Of a DNA stretch of 64,000 nucleotides, positions 19,179-27,391 are shown in pieces; position 1 is the stretch's first letter, and each line of letters starts with the position of its first letter. The notes below the pieces were generated by a model. That model saw nothing but the letters and a program-made list of their open reading frames with translations, searched no databases and had not been told where the DNA came from. Source of the stretch: Pedobacter sp. ISL-64 (lineage in GTDB: Bacteria; Bacteroidota; Bacteroidia; Sphingobacteriales; Sphingobacteriaceae); assembly GCF_018613605.1 (NCBI RefSeq), contig NZ_JAGGPU010000006.1, forward strand, positions 540,411 to 604,410, in the 5' to 3' direction. Position numbers and translations under genes: made by a program.

Positions 19179-20963
19179 TTAAGATTTTGCTAATAAGTGA
19201 GAAAATTTAAGAACTATAAATTCTGCTGGTCTAACAGCTGCCATTCCAATCTCGATAATCAATCGCCCTTCCAAAATGTCAAGGGCTGTCATGGTGATGC
19301 CCAGACCTACATTTACAAAAAATGCATCCTCAGGTTTTGCACCAGCTAAAGCCCCTTGTCGCCACAGTTGATTTAAAAAATTCTGGCACATGGTTTTTAC
19401 CCGCATCCATGTTTTGGCATCATTAGGTTCAAACACCACGAATTCTGTGGCTTTTTTTATCGATTCTTCAACCATAATAAAAAGTCGCCTTACGGGCACG
19501 TAGCGCCACTCATTATCATTTCCCGCCAATGTTCTGGCTCCCCAAACCAAAGTTCCCCTACCTGCAAATTTTCTGATTACATTGATGCTTTTTCCTGATG
19601 TTGCATCTACATTGAGGTAATCCTGTTCTTCATCACTTATTGTGATCAATGGTTTATCAACGGTTAAAAGACTTACATTGGCCGGTGCCTTCCATACGCC
19701 GCGGTCGTTATCTACCCGGGCCATAATGCCTGCAATGATACCCGATGGATAAAGTGGAACAGTATATGCATCCAGCGCTGCTTTTATTTGATTGAACAGG
19801 GCAAAATCATTACTATCGAAACCACCTTTTAAAAATGAAGAACTTAAAGCAATCTTGGGGATATTTCCCTTAGGATCGTAAGCAATTGGAATAGTATTTC
19901 CGGCATTGCCTGCTGTTTTAGCAGTAATGGTTACTACAGCTAAATTTGCAGCAACACCTACCAAAGTCATTAAATCGGCATTACCAGCAATTGCGGCTGT
20001 TAAAGCGGCGGCTGTAGCGGTTTCGTCGGCACCGATTACAATGCCACCGGTACCGCCAAAAGTAAAGCTAAACCCAGCTATGGCAATTGAGTGTCCGGTT
20101 AAAGTTATTCCATTTATGGTTATTGTGGCTGTGGCTTTTACAGGGGCTACGACAGCCGCAGTATCAATAATTTTAGTGATTGCTTTTTTGGTGTTTACAA
20201 CTTTCTTATAAATACCGAGGTTACTCCCGCCACGGTTATCAGCCGCAATTTTTATATTTTCGTCAGCTACCCGGTTATAAGTGGCTCCAGTTTGTATTTG
20301 TGGATAATAGGTGGCACCGTATTTAAGGTTATCTGCACTAACAAAATCATTTCTAAATTTATCGGCCGCTAAATAAGCTGTTGTTAAGCCCGCTTGCGGT
20401 GTATCCATTATGGTAAAGCGGTCTTGCAGTTTGGCACATTGTGCCAGCATGGCATCATTTAATTCTTTGATATCCGTACCGGAAGTTAAAGCTGTAATTT
20501 CGGGGATAAGCAGGAGTGTGATTTCATCTTCTCGCTCGCAAGCCTGTAAACCAAGTTTTAGTTCAGACTTCGTTATTTCCGGGGTATCATCAAAGGTACC
20601 AACAGAAACAACCCAGCAGGGACCGCCCCCATTTTCATAAAACATTTTTACATGATAGTATAAGATATAGCCGGAAACTGTTGTGGCAGGACTAATATCA
20701 ATCTTTGGTATTAATTTACCTGGCTCGGGTTCATTAATGGTTACTTCCAGTACTTCGGGAAAGGCACCACCAAAGAAAACTTCAAACTCCAGCAGTGAGG
20801 TAATACGCACCGGGTTATTGATAGCGAAAGCTACGCCATTTTTCTCCCGCTTTGCGGTATATCCAACAAAACCTGGTATTGCGGTTTCTACTTGTGCAAT
20901 TGATGGGGGTATTGTCGAAATCTCTTCAATATATACTCCTGGATGTTTATATGTTAGCGCCAT
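19179..20963 (-). CDS. eCIS contractile sheath protein with inserted decoration-type domain
   Basis: This 594-aa sheath paralogue has the same arms as the 479-aa copy: YKHPGVYIEEISTIPPSIA at the N-terminus and MAAVRPAEFIVLKFSHLL at the C-terminus. Roughly residues 265-385 are an insertion absent from the other copy. It is rich in Ala, Thr, Gly and Ile, with TITINGITLTG, GFSFTFGGTGGIVIGA and TAKTAGNAGNTIPI. This pattern resembles beta-domains seen in phage tail and decoration proteins. In sheaths such inserts project from the outer surface. The gene is translated first of the two sheath genes. The family call is secure; the role of the insert is inference. Confidence 0.92.
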   Translation of the reverse strand: MALTYKHPGVYIEEISTIPPSIAQVETAIPGFVGYTAKREKNGVAFAINNPVRITSLLEFEVFFGGAFPEVLEVTINEPEPGKLIPKIDISPATTVSGYILYYHVKMFYENGGGPCWVVSVGTFDDTPEITKSELKLGLQACEREDEITLLLIPEITALTSGTDIKELNDAMLAQCAKLQDRFTIMDTPQAGLTTAYLAADKFRNDFVSADNLKYGATYYPQIQTGATYNRVADENIKIAADNRGGSNLGIYKKVVNTKKAITKIIDTAAVVAPVKATATITINGITLTGHSIAIAGFSFTFGGTGGIVIGADETATAAALTAAIAGNADLMTLVGVAANLAVVTITAKTAGNAGNTIPIAYDPKGNIPKIALSSSFLKGGFDSNDFALFNQIKAALDAYTVPLYPSGIIAGIMARVDNDRGVWKAPANVSLLTVDKPLITISDEEQDYLNVDATSGKSINVIRKFAGRGTLVWGARTLAGNDNEWRYVPVRRLFIMVEESIKKATEFVVFEPNDAKTWMRVKTMCQNFLNQLWRQGALAGAKPEDAFFVNVGLGITMTALDILEGRLIIEIGMAAVRPAEFIVLKFSHLLAKS

Positions 20964-20980
20964 ATCATCATGAATTATTT

Positions 20981-22090
20981 TTAAACATATACATATATTT
21001 TACTCTCCTCTCCCGCTTGTTTTTCGGGCATCGGGTTTGGCAAATTCTTGGCTAAAATAACTTCCGTTCCACCATCCTTTTTACTCAGCTCTAAGCCTAC
21101 TTTTACCTTTTGATAAAAAGGGATCTTAACATTGCTTTTAAATAGTAATATATCCGCATCGGCTATTTTATTAATCGGATCGGGATCATTGGCAGGCACA
21201 GGGTTCCCTGCAAAAGTATATTTGGCATAAGCCGGAATGCCGCTGGGCGTACCATCCAAACTTTTATCCTTTACCAACAAATCAAAATCATCTAAATCAA
21301 TCCCACTCTGGTTAATTACATAATATTTCCAGATGGTAGATTTCCTTAAAAAATTGATTAAAAACTTTGTTTCTGTAACTACGGCATTGCTTGCTGGCAA
21401 CTTTAACTCGAGTACACCAAAAATTGATTGGGCACTTAATCCGTTGCTCTTAAAAATCTTATAACTCAGTAAATCGTTTCCTGTATCAGCTGCATTTTTG
21501 ATCGATATGTGATATAGCCCATCGGGTAATTTGCTCATATCGAGCATTTTTTCGAAAACTTTACTGCTATTAATTTTAATTTTATAAGGACCATTAATTG
21601 GCAAGCCATCTATATCAAAAGCAATAACCAGATTATTTTCTGTTGATGAATTTAGCCTCAAGGTAACTTCGGTATTTGCCGGAGGAAGTGTAAAATCTAA
21701 ATTCATTAAATCGCCTACTATTCCATCAATAATCTGGTATTCGAGATTGCTGCTTAAACCGTTGTTCGAAAAATAAATCTTTTTATTGCTTAAAAAATCC
21801 TTGTTCGGGGCTGTTTCATTTAGCTGTGTAATGGCCAAAAATTTTGCTGCATTATTGAGGTTGATACCAAATAGCAATGTGGTATCTAGAAATTCTATTT
21901 TGGGTTTCAAATCTGCTCCGATTTCAGTGATAATATTAAAACCGGTATCAAATATTTTAAATAGCCAACGTTGGTTAATGATTGTTTTTCTCGAGGCCGT
22001 TGTAGCTACAAAACTCAAATCATTGCACAAATTATCTTCATAGAAATTGTGATGCACATTAACTGAAAATAATTTGCGGTAGGCTGTCAT
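20981..22090 (-). CDS. Unrecognised eCIS-associated protein, possible cap-side component
   Basis: This 369-aa protein starts at an ATG overlapping the DUF4255 stop by four bases, so the two are almost certainly translationally coupled. It begins YRKLFSVNVHHNFYEDNL and continues with ATTASRKTIINQRWLFK. I recall similar N-termini in Bacteroidota eCIS operons at the same place but know no assigned function. Residues 140-240 look beta-rich (FTLPPANTEVTLRLN). There is no signal peptide or membrane segment. Its pairing with the cap protein suggests a cap adaptor or a second terminator protein at the far end of the sheath. That suggestion rests on position only. Confidence 0.6.
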   Translation of the reverse strand: MTAYRKLFSVNVHHNFYEDNLCNDLSFVATTASRKTIINQRWLFKIFDTGFNIITEIGADLKPKIEFLDTTLLFGINLNNAAKFLAITQLNETAPNKDFLSNKKIYFSNNGLSSNLEYQIIDGIVGDLMNLDFTLPPANTEVTLRLNSSTENNLVIAFDIDGLPINGPYKIKINSSKVFEKMLDMSKLPDGLYHISIKNAADTGNDLLSYKIFKSNGLSAQSIFGVLELKLPASNAVVTETKFLINFLRKSTIWKYYVINQSGIDLDDFDLLVKDKSLDGTPSGIPAYAKYTFAGNPVPANDPDPINKIADADILLFKSNVKIPFYQKVKVGLELSKKDGGTEVILAKNLPNPMPEKQAGEESKIYVYV

Positions 22091-22695
22091 AATTTAGTTC
22101 TTGTGTTTAATAAAATATTTTCTACTAATCCATCTGGCACCAATTGAACATTTTCCTGTACGGTAATCATCCTGATTTTATATAAAACAGAGGGCAGATA
22201 GCTATGACCGATAATACTCCAGAAATGGTTCATCTGTTCAAAATTGAAGCTAAAAAGTTCCGCACTTAAGCGTTCAATATTACTGTCAATAGCGCTTAAC
22301 AAAGGAGAATTGGCCTGCGTAAACACGTTTTTGCCCTGAAAGAATGAAATTACCTGCGATAGTTTTTTTAAGCCCTCCAGGTAATCTAAAGTTGGCGATT
22401 CGGTACCGACATGGTTAAAATTTGCAGAAATAAGCACGTACAGATTCAGGTAAATATCAGGATTGCGCGTTTCTATTTCGCCAAGCATATTCCTTACCGT
22501 AACCCTTTGATCTTTTATTGCTCTATCCTCTTCGATGTTCATTAAAGTAATGCCCATCGTTTTTTCAGGTATGGCCAGTTTCCCTTCAGAAACGACACTG
22601 CTTACCACAATAAAATCATCGTTTGATGTATTGGCAATATTGTTTAGATATCCATTAATTTCTTTCGAAATAAAATCAAGTGCCGTGTTAATCAT
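22087..22695 (-). CDS. DUF4255 tube/sheath terminator (Afp16-like cap)
   Basis: This 202-aa protein matches the Pvc16 N-terminal/DUF4255 family: INTALDFISKEINGYL, then IPEKTMGITLMNIEEDRAI and NPDIYLNLYVLISANF. Afp16-type proteins cap the growing tube and set its end, so this is a core structural gene. It is the first gene of the operon as read, with about 650 bp of non-coding DNA upstream that should contain the promoter. The following gene overlaps it by four bases. Family assignment is firm. Confidence 0.9.
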   Translation of the reverse strand: MINTALDFISKEINGYLNNIANTSNDDFIVVSSVVSEGKLAIPEKTMGITLMNIEEDRAIKDQRVTVRNMLGEIETRNPDIYLNLYVLISANFNHVGTESPTLDYLEGLKKLSQVISFFQGKNVFTQANSPLLSAIDSNIERLSAELFSFNFEQMNHFWSIIGHSYLPSVLYKIRMITVQENVQLVPDGLVENILLNTRTKL

Positions 22696-22768
22696 AGATA
22701 AATATTTGGAGCAGGAGTTGTTTGATAATCAAACGGTTAACATAAACTTAAATATGAAAAGTGCTATA

Positions 22769-22886
22769 GTTATTAACAATTTTAAAAAAAGTTATTAACA
22801 AATCAATTGTGACTAAAATTGATTTAGATTGAAATGGAACAAGTTTCTTGACATAAATCAATTTTCAAAAACACAAGTTATTAACA
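22769..22886. promoter_or_regulatory. Three GTTATTAACA boxes upstream of the eCIS operon
   Basis: Exact copies of GTTATTAACA begin at 22769, 22791 and 22877. The core GTTATTAAC is a palindrome about its central base, as expected for a dimeric regulator. The first two copies are 22 bp apart, about two helical turns. The nearest box is about 74 bp upstream of the DUF4255 start. A related GTTAAC occurs at 22737. The DNA is AT-rich, so chance is possible, but three identical ten-mers in 120 bp is notable. Confidence 0.4.
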
Positions 22887-23098
22887 TCTTAAAAATCAAT
22901 GCATTAAAATAGCTAATAGGAATAAATCCTATTTCTATTACAAATAGATTTTTATTTTTGAAAAAAAAGAAGCAAAATTGGTGTAAATTCGACAAAAAAG
23001 CGTCGAAATAGATTAAAAACACGTATTATAAATACTACTCAAATGAATATTTTGATTTTTACTAAATATAATTCAGGAGAAAGTGATCCATTATAATC

Positions 23099-23164
23099 AA
23101 AAAGGTCTTCACTTTTTAACGAGAAGAAACCACGCTGAGAAGTTCAGTTTGACAGACCTTTTTT
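23099..23164. other. Inverted repeat, possible terminator or small RNA
   Basis: AAAAAGGTCT at 23099-23108 pairs with AGACCTTTTT from 23154, leaving a 45-base loop with its own short pairings. T-runs lie on both outer sides, so it could end transcripts on either strand. On the minus strand it lies downstream of the lysoplasmalogenase-like gene and could be its terminator. The long loop is unusual for a simple terminator, so a small structured RNA is the alternative. Confidence 0.35.
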
Positions 23165-23348
23165 AGCTTAACCTTGCTTTTGCCAGGATCCTTTTTCGTC
23201 CAGAATTTTTAAATAGCTGTTATATGGTTCCTTAACGTGATAAAGTTGATACAGTTGATCAGTTAGCGGAAGCGATAGCTATTCATAAATGACAACTTTG
23301 TAAGCATTGAGCTTGTTTTAGATGGCTACATTCTAATATTAGTAAAAT

Positions 23349-24041
23349 TTAAATCTCTGTCCGGGTGACTACCAGTTTACGTTCGATCGTACCATAAACC
23401 ATTAGATATTGCGCTATCATATAAGTAGCCATAATTAAAGCACCAGCCTGCGGAATGGGTTGAGCAAATTTATTTACAGCGAGCGCACTATCAGACAATA
23501 AGAAAAATAAAGCACCATACAGAATAAGTTTGAAGCTAAAAATATTTACTCTCCCATATCGGTTAACGGCCATAATAGCCATAATTGTGAGAATAATGGC
23601 ATACATTAAAACGGGAAACTGCATTGCCCCTAGTTTTGGCTGCAGGTAGAAAAACAGGCCCGAGCAAAAAATGGCGAAACCACCAACTGCCCATAAAAAA
23701 TATGGATTTTTATAATTTGGATTTGATTTATGATCGAGTGTAAAAGCGCGGATATAAAAGATGTGACAAAGGAGAAAAGCAATTAGTCCATAAATAAAAA
23801 AACTTGGCCGGTTAGTTTGTAACATCAGAAAAACATCTCCAGCCAATGCAAAAATCAATCCTGTAAAAACCCTTTTATGGAAACGGCCTTTTAAATTGGT
23901 ACTGAGGTAAAGCCAGGCTAAAAGCACCACCACAATTAGTGGTTTAGAAAAATTACGCAATTGAATATTATTTGCATATTCTGCATACAGTTGAATTACA
24001 AATACAAGAAAAAATATAAGTGAAAATAGTTTAGTCTTCAT
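23349..24041 (-). CDS. YhhN/TMEM86-family membrane protein (lysoplasmalogenase-like)
   Basis: This 230-aa protein has about eight hydrophobic segments. It has family blocks KPLIVVVLLAWLYLS, FTGLIFALAGDVFLML and GALFFLLSDSALAVNKF, with paired Asp residues typical of the YhhN family. Mammalian TMEM86 members hydrolyse the vinyl-ether bond of lysoplasmalogens; bacterial members are mostly assigned by homology. It overlaps the upstream fatty-acid-hydroxylase-type gene by 11 bp, so the two form one transcript. The neighbour resembles alkylglycerol monooxygenase, another ether-lipid enzyme, which supports a lipid role. Substrate here is inferred. Confidence 0.82.
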   Translation of the reverse strand: MKTKLFSLIFFLVFVIQLYAEYANNIQLRNFSKPLIVVVLLAWLYLSTNLKGRFHKRVFTGLIFALAGDVFLMLQTNRPSFFIYGLIAFLLCHIFYIRAFTLDHKSNPNYKNPYFLWAVGGFAIFCSGLFFYLQPKLGAMQFPVLMYAIILTIMAIMAVNRYGRVNIFSFKLILYGALFFLLSDSALAVNKFAQPIPQAGALIMATYMIAQYLMVYGTIERKLVVTRTEI

Positions 24042-25248
24042 CAGGATTAGGATTTGCTTTTTGTAAATTGAAGAACCAAATTACAGATATTAACTGCATA
24101 GCCACAAAAATTACTTGATATCCGATAGGGAACTTTAAAAACAAAACAATTAAAACGCCTAAAGTTAAACGGAAATATTCGAACCTTAACTGCCATTGTT
24201 TCTGTTCTAACAAGGCACCACAGGTGATTAAAGTAAGAATAGTGAATGTTGCACCCGATATTAGCAATATTACATCCATTTTAGTGTAGGAAAACAATAT
24301 TGCAGAACCTGCCACCAATGCAATTAAAAACTGAACCAAAACATAAGCTGTTAATTTGGGCTGATATGCCGGATTATACTTTTTATAAGTTGCTGCATTT
24401 ATTTCTGACGCAGATTGAAATCCACCCAGGTGTGATGGAAACCAACCTGGTGGTTTAAAAAAAACTTTAATTTTATCACTGAATTTAGGTGATTGCTTTG
24501 CCGTTTTAACCAGATCATCCCAGTAATGAAGGTTTGCCCAAACAGGGTTCCAGCTGGCTAAAGGTTTGGTGATACCATAATAAACCTCTTCTTCTTCTTG
24601 CTGAAAAGTTCCAAAAAAGCGGTCCCAGATAATCAATGTACCTGCGTGGTTTTTATCGATATATTTTGGATTAGAGCCATGGTGTACCCGATGATGTGAA
24701 GGTGTATTTAAAATATACTCTAAAAAGCCCATGCTTTTAATCGCCCTGGTATGAATCCAGAACTGATACAAAGTATTGAAAGAACTTAATGTTAAAAACA
24801 TAATCGGATCAAAACCAACAAATGCCAATGGAAGATAAAATACCCAGCTAAACCAGCCCTGAAACCAGCTTTGGCGTAATGCTACTGTTAAATTATATTC
24901 TTCTGATTGATGATGTACAATATGTGCGGCCCATAAAGCATTTACTTCATGACTCATCCGATGAAACCAATAATAGAAAAAATCGACACCAATAAATAGC
25001 AGCATCCAAACCCATATTGTTTTAGGTAATTCAAATAAACGCCAGTGCTCAAAAATATACTTGTAACCAAAAAATAATGCGGTTTTCATAAATATCCCGG
25101 TGAGCTGCTGCCCTATACCCTGACTTAAATTGGCAATACTATCATTAAGCCGATAATAATTTAGTTTTTTATAAAAATTATAAGCCAATTCTATTCCGAT
25201 CAGAATAAAAAATACAGGTACAGATAACGCAATGTAATCTACTTTCAT
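24031..25248 (-). CDS. Fatty-acid-hydroxylase-superfamily membrane enzyme (alkylglycerol monooxygenase-like)
   Basis: This 405-aa integral membrane protein has the eight-histidine di-iron motif of the sterol desaturase/fatty acid hydroxylase superfamily: HRMSH, then HIVHH, and HRVHH. The spacing, the flanking SEEYNLTVALRQ and the length resemble alkylglycerol monooxygenase (TMEM195/AGMO), which cleaves alkyl ether lipids using tetrahydrobiopterin. Several hydrophobic helices flank the motif, and the C-terminal 120 residues form additional segments. It is followed and overlapped by the YhhN-family gene. A general sterol-desaturase-type call is safe; the AGMO assignment is inference from motif spacing and neighbour. 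Confidence 0.82.
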   Translation of the reverse strand: MKVDYIALSVPVFFILIGIELAYNFYKKLNYYRLNDSIANLSQGIGQQLTGIFMKTALFFGYKYIFEHWRLFELPKTIWVWMLLFIGVDFFYYWFHRMSHEVNALWAAHIVHHQSEEYNLTVALRQSWFQGWFSWVFYLPLAFVGFDPIMFLTLSSFNTLYQFWIHTRAIKSMGFLEYILNTPSHHRVHHGSNPKYIDKNHAGTLIIWDRFFGTFQQEEEEVYYGITKPLASWNPVWANLHYWDDLVKTAKQSPKFSDKIKVFFKPPGWFPSHLGGFQSASEINAATYKKYNPAYQPKLTAYVLVQFLIALVAGSAILFSYTKMDVILLISGATFTILTLITCGALLEQKQWQLRFEYFRLTLGVLIVLFLKFPIGYQVIFVAMQLISVIWFFNLQKANPNPDED

Positions 25249-25445
25249 ATAAACACGAAGAAATATTTGGCCAGCAATATTTACTTTACAATTTAGAAAA
25301 TTTTTAGCTCAACATAAAATCTAATTCATGTAATATTTGTGCTTGTTTGATCTTACTTATTGATTTTTATGAAATTCAGCTTACCTTTGAAAGGCTAAAC
25401 TAATGCTTTTGGCGTTATTAACTTTTCATTTAAATCATCCCATCT

Positions 25446-25796
25446 ATGAAAAAATTATCTCTCCTGTTGTTGCTAATTGCTTCGGCATTTTATACAAAGA
25501 GCCAAACGCTAGTATTAGCCAAAGATGCCGCTCAACATATCGGTAAAAATGTAACCATTTGCGATTCGGTGTATAGTGCAAAAGCTTTAGACAAATTAAT
25601 TTTAATTAATTTAGGTGGTGCCTATCCAAGAGAGCTGATCACCGTAGTCATCAATAAAGAAGATGAGCGTAAATTCCCTTCAGAACCTTCGAGCATGTTT
25701 ATGGGAAATAAAATCTGTGTTACTGGAATTATATCTGATTATAAGGGCAAAAAACAGATTTTAGTTACAGATCCGAAGCAGATTACTGTAAAATAA
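25446..25796 (+). CDS. Secreted OB-fold-like small protein
   Basis: This 116-aa protein has a signal peptide (MKKLSLLLLLIASAFY), with likely cleavage near residue 20. The mature part has HIGKNVTICDSVYSA, LINLGGAYPRELITVVI and MGNKICVTGIISDYKGKKQIL. This alternation of beta strands resembles the small OB-fold domains seen in secreted or periplasmic Bacteroidota proteins. I know no specific function. It is transcribed away from the lipid pair and ends six bases before the stop of the convergent Vsr gene. It appears monocistronic. Confidence 0.7.
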   Translation: MKKLSLLLLLIASAFYTKSQTLVLAKDAAQHIGKNVTICDSVYSAKALDKLILINLGGAYPRELITVVINKEDERKFPSEPSSMFMGNKICVTGIISDYKGKKQILVTDPKQITVK

Positions 25797-25801
25797 ACAG
25801 T

Positions 25802-26317
25802 CTAATCATCAAACTGTGGTATTATTGCCGCTTTAGCCGCTTCGATATAAAGTAAAACCTGATTAACACAAGCTGTTAAACTTTCTTGTACTTCGTGTTC
25901 CCAAAACCGCATTACGGTATAACCCTGAGCATGCAGCTGTTGGTTAATATGTTTATCGCGTTGCATATTTCGTTCAATCTTCGGAATCCAAAAACCAGAA
26001 TTTGTTTTTAAAGCTGATTTCTTTTCATCCCATTTGTAACCATGCCAAAAATCGCCATCTACAAATATGGCGAGCCTGTACTTATTGATAACCAGATCGG
26101 GTTTGCCAGGAAAATTTTTAGGATGGATTCTGAACCTAACATGTTTGCCCCAAAGCGCCTTGCGCAGTTTCAACTCAGCCAGGCTATTTTTCGCACTAAT
26201 TTTAGACATGTTTTTACTCCGCTGTGCGGTGGTGTAAAAACCGGCATTTTCTTCAAAGCGGGGGACTTTAATATCCTCATCTTTATATGGCTTAGGCTCC
26301 ATACCAAAGAAAACCAT
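25802..26317 (-). CDS. vsr: Very short patch repair (Vsr)-type endonuclease
   Basis: This 171-aa protein has the Vsr core: SKISAKNSLAELKLRKALWG, FPGKPDLVINKYRLAIFVDG, DFWHGYKW and WIPKIERNMQRDKHINQQL. The family nicks 5' of T:G mismatches made by deamination of 5-methylcytosine. Vsr genes are usually beside a DNA cytosine methyltransferase, and no such gene is visible here. About 36 residues precede the conserved core (GFYTTAQRSKNM); this extension is common in Bacteroidota members. The ATG at 26317 is used, with 26302 as an alternative. Family call is firm, but the role is uncertain without a partner. Confidence 0.85.
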   Translation of the reverse strand: MVFFGMEPKPYKDEDIKVPRFEENAGFYTTAQRSKNMSKISAKNSLAELKLRKALWGKHVRFRIHPKNFPGKPDLVINKYRLAIFVDGDFWHGYKWDEKKSALKTNSGFWIPKIERNMQRDKHINQQLHAQGYTVMRFWEHEVQESLTACVNQVLLYIEAAKAAIIPQFDD

Positions 26318-26758
26318 TAATAGGTATAAATTGTTTAAAAATGGCGACAGAAAGGAGCGACATTGATCAACCTAAGCACCTCCTGATTTAAAGGAGGGGG
26401 CTTCGGCTGGAGCGTTAATACAAAACGTATAATTTATGAGTAAATTGTCGAACGGTGTGCTCCTTCAGTCGGCAGGAAATTAATCCTGCCAACCTCGTAA
26501 GCATAGATATCCTTATTATCTGATTCGAAGATTGAAAATCATTTCAACATATCATAGCGGATTATACAGATAGGCATATTTCCTTGATGAATCGTTTTAT
26601 TTCCTTGATGAATATTTTTGATCTTGTAGCTTTTCTTATACTTAAATTTAGAGTTTCACCGATTTCGATCCTCAAACCGTATCCATTTCTAAAAAGCTGA
26701 AAATTTTGCATCTATTGGTATAAAATCCATAGTTTTGATTTTTGATCAACCTATACCT
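26318..26758. other. Intergenic DNA with two small hairpin repeats
   Basis: No gene is visible between the divergent Vsr and PAP2 genes. A CCTCCT/AGGAGG hairpin lies at 26379-26397. A perfect GGCAGGA/TCCTGCC hairpin with a six-base loop lies at 26471-26490. These look like members of intergenic repeat families common in this group. The rest is AT-rich. Confidence 0.6.
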
Positions 26759-27391
26759 ATGCTTTTAAAACGAAATACGCTAATTTTTATACTCATTTTA
26801 CTGATTGCTGCATTTACTTGTTTAAGTTTTTTCATTGCGCAGCATCCCATACTTGATTTTGACATTAAAACTTCGTTGTTTATTCAGCAATATCATGCAG
26901 ATTAGTTAGATAAATTGATGTTGGCCATCAGTTTTTTCGGAGAACTCCCTTATTCATTACTTTCGGTAGTAGTGGTAGCAATCATATTTTACCAGCAAAA
27001 GTATAAACGCGAAAGCTTATTCGTTTCAACGGTACTCTTGTCTGGATTAATTATTCTGGGTATAAAAAATGTGATTAACCGCCCACGCCCTACCGCATTT
27101 TATGTACGACTGGTGGAAATAAACCGCTTTCAGAGCTATCCCAGTGGACATGTACTTTCATATACCCTCTTTTTTGGCTTCTTGATTATTCTGATGAATA
27201 CTTTGAAAGATGTGCCAAAGTTAACTAGGAATATAGTGACTTATTTATCAGCATTTTTGATGATCACCATTGCCCCATCCAGAATTTACCTGGGTGCACA
27301 TTGGTTTACCGATACAGTTGGTGGTTTTCTGTTAGGCTTAATCTGCCTTTTTCCGCTTTGCTATTTTTACTTCAAAAAGAAAGCAAATTAA
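26759..27391 (+). pseudogene. PAP2-family phosphatase interrupted by an in-frame amber codon
   Basis: Reading from the ATG at 26759, the frame encodes a signal/transmembrane N-terminus, then meets TAG at 26903-26905 (codon 49), and continues intact to 27391. A restart TTG or ATG at 26915-26918 would give about 158 aa. All three PAP2 catalytic blocks survive downstream: KNVINRPRP, SYPSGHVLS and SRIYLGAHWFTDTVGG. The context HAD-stop-LDKLM suggests a Trp codon (TGG to TAG). It may be a recent pseudogene, a strain polymorphism, a sequencing error, or a gene expressed from an internal start that loses the first helix. The stop overlaps the convergent Crp gene by four bases. Confidence 0.75.

Larger units (their letters stand above)
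22696..23348. other. Non-coding region upstream of the eCIS operon
   Basis: This AT-rich stretch separates the eCIS operon from the lysoplasmalogenase-like gene, which reads toward it. I see no credible open frame. It holds three GTTATTAACA boxes (22769, 22791, 22877) and one inverted repeat (23099-23164). I could find no exact TANNTTTG promoter box reading into the operon, so the promoter is either degenerate or activator-dependent. It may also contain worn repeat remnants near 23165-23340. Confidence 0.7.

Noticed and set aside
1..22695. Reading the eCIS locus as a prophage or as a type VI secretion system
   Set aside because: There is no capsid, terminase, portal, integrase or lysis gene, and no TssJ/L/M membrane complex or ClpV. 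AAA+ ATPase, DUF4255, DUF5908 and tape-measure genes fit eCIS.
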